This document shows, piece after piece, positions 57,742-64,000 of a stretch of DNA of 64,000 nucleotides. The translations under genes were made by a program, and so were the position numbers. Under the pieces are notes generated by a model. That model worked only from the letters and a program-made list of their open reading frames with translations, searched no databases and was not told where the DNA came from. Every line of letters begins with the position of its first letter. Within the stretch, counting starts at the first letter, position 1. The DNA comes from Puccinellia tenuiflora (Eukaryota > Streptophyta > Magnoliopsida > Poales > Poaceae): the NCBI GenBank assembly GCA_012064385.1, contig QRDG01000534.1, positions 611,348 through 675,347 of the forward strand, read 5' to 3'.

Positions 57742-58958
57742 TCGCCCTCGGCGAGCAATTTTTTGCATCAAGGGAGAACCACGCGCCGTCATCCTCCACG
57801 AGGAAAAACTTCGGGCTCCCCTCTCTACTATACGCTGCCTCAGGCCGTTCGAGAAGACTCCCAAGCCACCAAACCTCGGCATGGTAACCTCTTCAGGCAC
57901 CATGTCTTGGCGAGGTGGATCCCCATGCCGGTCATGGTGGAACGCAGGCTAAAAGCCACCCCCGCATAGGGGCCCCCTGAGCTCTCTCTACATGCGTCTG
58001 CCTCGGGCACGCCTCTCGAGAGTCTCAGCCACAGAATGTGGACCCCATGCCAAGAGCATGGCGGATTTTTGTTTCTGGCCACGCCAGTGTAATGAACCTA
58101 TGTTTCAGGCCAATTTGAACCTTTGCGCATCGCGCCAGCATATTTTGTTGCTTCGGTGTTGTTTGCTTCGGTGTTATTTGCTTTTCTCTCTCGCCCGTAC
58201 GATCCCTCATGTGTATCTCGCGAGCGGGGGCTAGCAGGGTGCCATGCCACGGGAGCATCCCGGCAGCACTTAAAACCCAAGGGATCCGAGCTCTGAACTA
58301 GCGGGTCAGCTCTCATGCATGTCAACTCCCAAGGAGCTCTGAACTCATGGGTCAGCTCCCGCGCACGTCAACTCACCAAGGATCACCAAAACCTTGGTGC
58401 CTGTTCTCCTCGCGAGACACACATGAAGGAGCCTATGAGCACAAGCTATCTAACTATCTATTGCTTGTGGGTGTGCCTGTCTGTCCAAGTGCAGGAAACA
58501 GGCATCGGGCACCCTCTCCAAGGCAATAACGCCTCGCCAGGGAACCAACACCCTCTCCAAGGCGAAAACGCCTCGTCAAGCTAAGTACAAACACTTGGTT
58601 AAACTCCTTCTTGCTGGTTTTTGCCCCTCGAGTCTCTTTTCTCTCTCCCACGCCTCATGGGCTGCTTGCACGTCAAAGGGGAGCCCCAAGCATCGCGCTT
58701 CGAGGAGCTCTTACTTCTTGAGGCCTCACACACCCCCCGGCCTTGTGGAGCCATGACTCTCACATACCGAAGCGGCGGTGGTGTAGCGCTAGGAGAGGGT
58801 CCTAAGACGTAGAGCGGAAAAGACATGAGGGGGAAAGACGAAAGCCAATCGAGGGACATTCACAAGCACGTTCCAAAGCTTAAAGCAAGTCTTTACAAAA
58901 GTTATTACAACCAAAATACCACGATAATGCGCCCCATGCACAACCAGCTACAGGCAGT
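57742..58958. other. 3' region of Tat element 2 between pol and antisense gene
   Basis: I see no gene. Short imperfect repeats occur: GAGCTCTGAACT with GGGTCAGCTC appears twice near 58285-58380, and CACCCTCTCCAAGGC appears twice near 58509-58565. Unlike element 1, there is no long tandem array here. Confidence 0.6.
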
Positions 58959-61900
58959 TCAGGCCGTCGCGCCCCCTGAGGTGCCTGCCCCGTCCGCGGC
59001 AGCTCCCGCCTCCAGGGCGCCTTCCTCGTCATCGCCTTCGTCCTCGTCGACCAAGACCTGGTCGTACTTCTTGGCGAGCACCTCAGCGGCCTCCCCCGCC
59101 TTGCTGCGGATCTCGACCGGCTCCATCACGGCCTCGAGGTTGAACGAGGGCCAGAGCTTCAGAAGGTTGCTGAAGACGCGGCTGATGGCAAGGATGAGGA
59201 GATCGCGGCTCTCCGCCACAACGCGCTCGTCGAAGCGCTTCGCGACCTTTTCAATCTCCCCGAGGAATTGCCCGAAGAATTGCGTGTGTGCTGCCTCGTC
59301 GTCGATCCCTCCGGAGGGAAGGTGGGGGACCTCGATCCTCAGGTCGTCCCCGATGGCGTTCGCGCGGCGAACCAACTCGTGGAGCATGAGCTGGCGCTGG
59401 CGCTGGCGCGTCATGGCCCGGCTGTGCCACGCGGAGTCTTGCGCTTGCTTTGCGCGGTCCGCGGCCGGCCCCACCTGCTGCTGAAGGTCGCTCAGGTCCG
59501 CCTTCAGGGCGGCGATCTCCTTCTTCGCGCGAGCCAGCGCCTCCTTGCCGTGCTGTAGGCGGGAGGTCAATTCCCTCTCCGACTTCTCGAGCCCCTCGAT
59601 CTGATGCAGGAACTCGTTGCGTTTCTTTGTGAAGCGCTCTTCCTGCTTCTTGGCCTTGGCGTCATAGTCGTTGGCGAGGCTCTCGCGGATGCGCTCAACC
59701 CTGGCGTCAGCCTCATCCTGGGTCCTTTTCTGCTTCATCGCAAGGTCAGCGTTGGCCTTGTCGTGGCGCTCCTTGCGGGTGGCCTCACTCCTGGCCACTG
59801 AGTTCTCGCGCTCCTGCAGCTGCCCCTCGCGGGTGGCCTGCTCCTCCTCCAGCGAGTGGACCTGCTCCTCGCGCCGATCCAGCTCTTTCTCCCGGAGGGA
59901 GAGCTCTTCCTCGCGCTTCTTCAGCTCGGTCTCGCGAGGCGCTAGCTGCCCCTCGCGGGCATCTAGCTGCTCGCGCAACTCCTTCAAGCTGGTCCTCGCG
60001 GCCTCGGACTCGTTGGCGAACTTCTCTTCGTGCGCCGCCAGCTCCTGGTGCTTGGCGGTGGTCTCCGTCTCCAGCGCCTCCCGGGCGGCGTCCAGCTGGT
60101 CCATGACCTCAGCCGCCTCCCGCTTGACGCTGTCGCGGGTCTCCTTCGCGAAGCGCATCGCTTCTTCGCGCGCCGCCCTTGCCGCCACGTCCTGCCGGCG
60201 ACACATTTCCACCCGCTCGTGGAGGAGGGCCCAGGCGTCGGCAAGCCTCGCCCGCTCCTTCTCCCTGGCGAGATCTTCCTCGGCGAGCTGCGCCGCCAGC
60301 TCGTCGAGCGCCTGCCGCGATTGGCGGAAGACAACGTTGCGGCGAACCGCGCGAGGGCGCGGCTCACCCAGCGCCAGGGCCCCTGCGTCGTCGTGGGGCG
60401 CAGAGGCCTCGATGCTCGTCGAGGCGCCCAGGGCACCTTGCCCCGAGTTTGTAGCGGCCCCCGTCGCGGCTCGGGGGCTCGTGGGGGCGCCCTCCTCGCC
60501 GCCTGCGTCGAGAGCCCTCAGGGGGCTGGGCGTCCTCTCGCCCCCGGCCCTGCCGCTTGGGGGCTTCGGAGGCACCACCACCACTTGCTCTTCAGGGGCT
60601 CTCCCCGCCCCTTCAACGGTGGCCGCGCCCGTCGCGGCCACGGGCGCGTCCGCCCCTCTTGTCGGAGCCTCCTCCGTCTCTCGGGGCGGCTCCAGGACGA
60701 TCTCCTCGTCAACCGCTTCCTCTTCCTCGCGGTACTCGGCCGCAGGAGTAGCAGCCCGAGTTGGCGGAGGCGTCGCCAGCTCAATCACCTCCTCCTCGCG
60801 GTGTTCAACCACGGGGGGAGAAGCTCCCCTAGATGTCGCCTCCTCGACCGCCGCCACCTCCGTGCGGTGCTCACCCGCGGGAGGGACTGTCTCTTGCTGC
60901 GACTCCACAGCCGTTTGCTGCGGCTCGTTAGTCGCCAGCCTCGGCTCATCAGCCGATCGTCACGGCTCGTCAGCCGCTTGCCGCGGCTCGACGGCCGCCT
61001 GCTGCGGCTCGTCGGCCACGGGCACCTCCTCGGCGGCGCTGGCGATCTCCCCAAGCTTGCGGAGACGCCGTTTCCTCGGCGCCGCGGGTACACTGAAGAA
61101 ACACAAGCAAAGCATAGACCTCTCAGGAGGAGTCCCGCTGAAGCAAATGCTGAAAGAAAAGAAAGGACCAAACTTACTCGTCGGCCGCTCTCCACACCCT
61201 TTTCTTCCCCCTGGGCGGCTGGAAAACGCTCGCTCCGGCCTCTTCGGGAGGCGCCGCCGCCTCCTCGGGAGGAGCATCCCTTGAGGCGGCCCTGGCGTCC
61301 TTGTCGTGGAGGGCCTTGGACCGGGGCTCGTGACGCCCTCTCCTGCTGCTGCCCTCCTCCTCCTAGGGCGATGGGAACGGACCACGCGGAAGGCGTCCTC
61401 GTCACCGCCAGAGGAAATCTCCTGGAGGTCCGCACCGGGCGGCACGTTCCTTGAACCTGCGTCCTCGCCAGAGGGGTCGGCACCTCGGGAAGCTTCCTCC
61501 TCGCCAGAGGGGTTGGCGCCTCGGGAAGCCTCATCCTCGCCAGACTCTTCATCCTCGTCCGGCTCCAGCGCGTCAGCCGCCTGCTCCTGCTCCGCCGCCC
61601 ACGGGTTGCGGCGGGACCCGATGAGCCTCGCGGGTCTGATGCCCCATTCGTCAAAGAGGGGTAGGAGCCTACGGGCCTCGCGCACGTTTTCATCCATATA
61701 GACGAACAGCGGCAAGGCGTCGTCATCGCTGGGAGGTGAAATGGAGGTCGTGGCAAAGAGGGCCTTCATGATTTGCTTCAGCTCGTCCGGAGAGAGGTCA
61801 TCGGGGCTGAGGCGCATCCTGTCATCCGGGCCTGAATAGGTCCACATCGGCGCTGAATGCCATTGGAGAGGAGCAATGCGGCGTGCAACGAAATCCATCG

Positions 61901-62639
61901 CCACCATCCGGCCGGTGAGCCCGGCCTCGCGGAGCACCTGAATACGCTCGTATACCACCATGAGCTTAGGGCCCTCGAAGTCACCACTCGCCCAACGCGC
62001 CCACTTCCTCGGTGGCGCCGCGGGTACCTCCAGGTTGCGGTTCGACGATCTGGTGCGAACGAAGAGATACTTCTCGCGGAACTTCTCCACCGTCTTCGTC
62101 ACCTCGGTGATGGCATTCTCACCTTGCCACGCGATGGGAATGTATTCCTCGCTTCTGGCGGCGGCGATGCGGAAGGAGACGCATCCAAGCCGCTCGTTCG
62201 ACTTGGTGCTCCGGAGGGAGTAGAAGCTGCGGAAGAGGGCCACCGAGGGGTGGACACCGACGTATGCCTCGCAGAGATAGGCAAAGATGGCGAGAATGAG
62301 CACGGAGTTGGGGTGGAGGTGAAGGAGCTGGATCCGGTATGCTTCAAGGATCGCCAGGAGGAAGCTGGACAAGGGAGGAACGAGGCCGGCGTAGAGTGTG
62401 TGAAGGAAGACGGGGTAGTACCCCACGCCGACCTTGCTGCTGCCAGGCGCTATGCTGGTGGCGCCGAGCTCGTGGGTGTTGGCGGCCACCAGGTGCTGCA
62501 CCCTGGAAACCGCCGCTGCGCCGACGAGGGATTCCGGCATCGTCCCCTAGGGCGCGGCGCCCCGTACCGCCGCCGCAGACGTGCCGGTCTGCGTCGCGGC
62601 CTTGCCCTTCTGGCCGCCGGTTGCCCTCTTGGGAGCCAT
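58959..62639 (-). pseudogene. Antisense gene of Tat element 2, decayed
   Basis: The likely start is ATG at 62639 (MAPKRATGGQKGKAA). Exon 1 carries the same N-terminal domain as the antisense protein of element 1, with LHPNSVLILAIFAYLCEAYV matching LNPNSVLNIASFIVLCECFL there. An 85-nt GT-AG intron lies at 61177-61093. The rest, to the stop at 58959, is an acidic, repeat-rich stretch (ADEPQQAAVEP, ADEPRLA) followed by a very long charged coiled coil (about 60300-59450; REKELDRREEQVHSLEEEQ) and a C-terminal conserved part (LKLWPSFNLEAVMEPVEI). Lesions are TAG at 62549-62547, a frameshift near 61.33 kb and TGA at 60962-60960. Repaired length would be about 1,200 residues. Function is unknown. Confidence 0.8.
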
Positions 62640-62952
62640 GGCCGCCGGAAGAAAAACTCGAAGACGAAGGCCTCGAAGCGACGAGCTCTGGAAGGAAGAA
62701 AGGGTCTTTTGGAGAAGAGGACGGCGGAGTTATGGGAGAAGTGACGGGCGCTGCCTGCGCGCCCAGGCTTTATTGACCGGCTCCCAAGTCGTGGCGGGCC
62801 CCGCCACGTCGCCCGTTGGAGCCGAGGAGGTCGTGGCCGCGGGTGAAACCGCTGCGTGCCACGTGTCGCGGCCCTGTCAGGCATCTTTGGCCCCTCGACA
62901 CTTCGCCTTCATCCATGGGCCTCGGCGTGCCTATCGCGGGCCCGGGGGCTAC

Positions 62953-64000
62953 TGTCGGCACAGTGGAAACCAGGGTACCACGGGCCGGCCTGCCAGGGCC
63001 CACAAGATTTCTTTGGATGATTTTCACTAAGGACCAGGTTCTCCAAGCCTGGTGAGCTTCGCGAGGACTTTCCCCTCGCGAAGGGTTTTTCTCCTCGCCA
63101 AGGCCTTTCTCCCTTGGTGAGGGATCGCTCCTCGACGAGGCGTCTCCGACGCCGCCCGCAATTCTGCTAAGGACCAAGCTGAAGGGCTCGACGAGGCTTT
63201 TCGCCTCGCGAAGCGCCTTCCTCGTGAAGCTATCCCTGCCCCCGCGACAGAGCGCACATGGGCTCTGCGCCATGTGCAGAGTGACGCGCGTGCCTACGCG
63301 CGATGACGACGACGCGGCAGTTGCCGTTTCCATGTATAAAGCAGTCAACAAAGCGGAGCCAAGCAAAGCGGACAACAAGTATTGCCTCTTTGGTGATAAG
63401 GGGACCGTCTGCAGCTACACTCCAAGGACGACGTCACCGTGGGTCACCTCCCACCTCGGCAAGCACCAGCCCACCGTCCAGCTGGTCGGTGCCCCTTTTC
63501 AGCTTTGGTGACGCCGTTCCCCTGCCGTGGACCGCGTCCACGAGCTTTACCTTTATGGTGGACTTCACCTTTACGGTGTACCGCGCCTCCTCCTTCGTCG
63601 CCATGTGGTAGCCCTTCCCGCCCAAATGTTTGGGCGGAAGAGGTCCAGGACGCCTATAAAAGGAGGGGAGGCACGCCTGTGCAAAGGGTTCCAAGATTCC
63701 AGAGTCCAAACCCTAGATCTGAAGACTAGCAAGTAGCCATTGTTAGCCACCGCGAGCTTGACAAGCTCTCCTTGTACTGTGAACTCTCCAAGCAGTGCAA
63801 TACACAAAGCAGGACGTAGGGGTTTTACCTCCACAAGAGGGCCCTGAACCTGGGTAAGACCGAGTGTCTCCATCTCTGCAGTGCTGTCCCGCAGCGAGTC
63901 CGACGAGCACCGTCGCCGGAGCACGTTGTGGATTGTTTGATTCCGTGTTCAGCCCCTTACTCGATCCTTTCGAGCACCCCCAGTTCCTGGGACAGTTCTC
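62953..64000 (+). mobile_element. 3' LTR of Tat element 2 (about 5 bases short of its end)
   Basis: It starts TGTCGGCACAG at 62953, directly after the polypurine tract CCGGGGGCTAC. The TATAAAAG box is at 63655-63662. It follows the 5' LTR to its position 51856, so only CGACA is missing at the window edge. Confidence 0.95.

Larger units (their letters stand above)
50806..64000 (+). mobile_element. Tat-lineage Gypsy LTR retrotransposon, nearly complete (element 2)
   Basis: It contains a 5' LTR, primer site, gag-pro, pol with two RNase H domains, a long 3' region with an antisense gene, a polypurine tract and a 3' LTR. The window stops about five bases before the expected end (CGACA), so the element is about 13.2 kb. 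The left target is AAAGG (50801-50805). By eye the LTRs differ by about 18 substitutions and three small indels over about 1048 bp, most of them transitions. Layout and domains match element 1, but the proteins are clearly diverged. Confidence 0.93.

Noticed and set aside
59671..61454. Long plus-strand frames opposite the second antisense gene
   Set aside because: They are serine- and arginine-rich shadows of the minus-strand coiled-coil codons with no recognisable domain.

Overview
The window looks like intergenic, transposon-dense DNA of a large grass genome, most likely a Triticeae species (wheat, Aegilops, barley or rye group). That placement rests on the Athila-type LTRs that begin TGATACGTCTC, two Tat-lineage Gypsy elements, a CACTA element with GCCGTCGGC subterminal repeats, and the nested retrotransposon architecture. 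I see no convincing host protein gene, tRNA or rRNA. The species is an inference. Element classes and borders are mostly read directly from LTR ends, primer sites and target-site duplications (TSDs).

Left third (1-15.2 kb). The 3' part of a Tat-lineage Gypsy element (1-10054) carries pol, with two in-frame TAG codons. It is followed by a 112-bp higher-order tandem array, then a complete six-exon gene on the opposite strand (8660 to 5996), then the 3' LTR. This element appears inserted in a Copia element whose RT/RNase H and 3' LTR follow (10055-11900). A poly-A retroposon with a perfect 14-bp TSD lies at 12823-14003.

Middle left (15.2-27.06 kb). Two Athila-type, non-autonomous LTR elements lie tail to tail, giving an inverted repeat with arms of about 5.9 and 5.3 kb. 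A 607-bp hAT element with a perfect 8-bp TSD sits exactly on the junction. The arms share LTRs and 3' regions but have different coding cores.

Middle right (27.06-43.3 kb). A decayed Mutator-like (MULE) transposase gene on the minus strand (about 34172 to 29160) is split by a 1643-bp Copia deletion derivative with a TCTCT TSD. It ends in a 30-bp (ten-residue) repeat. Then come a segment patched with copied filler DNA, a fold-back element, a hAT-like element, a second poly-A retroposon (36923-38311), LINE scraps, and several kb without recognisable genes.

Right third (43.36-64 kb). This is a deep nest. A CACTA end plus a Tnp2-type transposase remnant is interrupted by an Athila-type LTR element. 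The 5' LTR of that element has itself been hit twice, leaving two solo LTRs with perfect TSDs. The gag of the Athila-type element is cut by a nearly full-length Tat-lineage Gypsy element (50806 to just past the window end). The LTRs of that element differ by roughly 1.7 per cent by eye. Its gag-pro and pol are broken at several points and its RT catalytic motif is YVDN. It too carries an antisense gene, in this case decayed.

The strongest biological signal is the antisense gene. It is present at the same place in two divergent Tat elements, and in the first copy it is fully open across six exons even though the pol of that element is broken.
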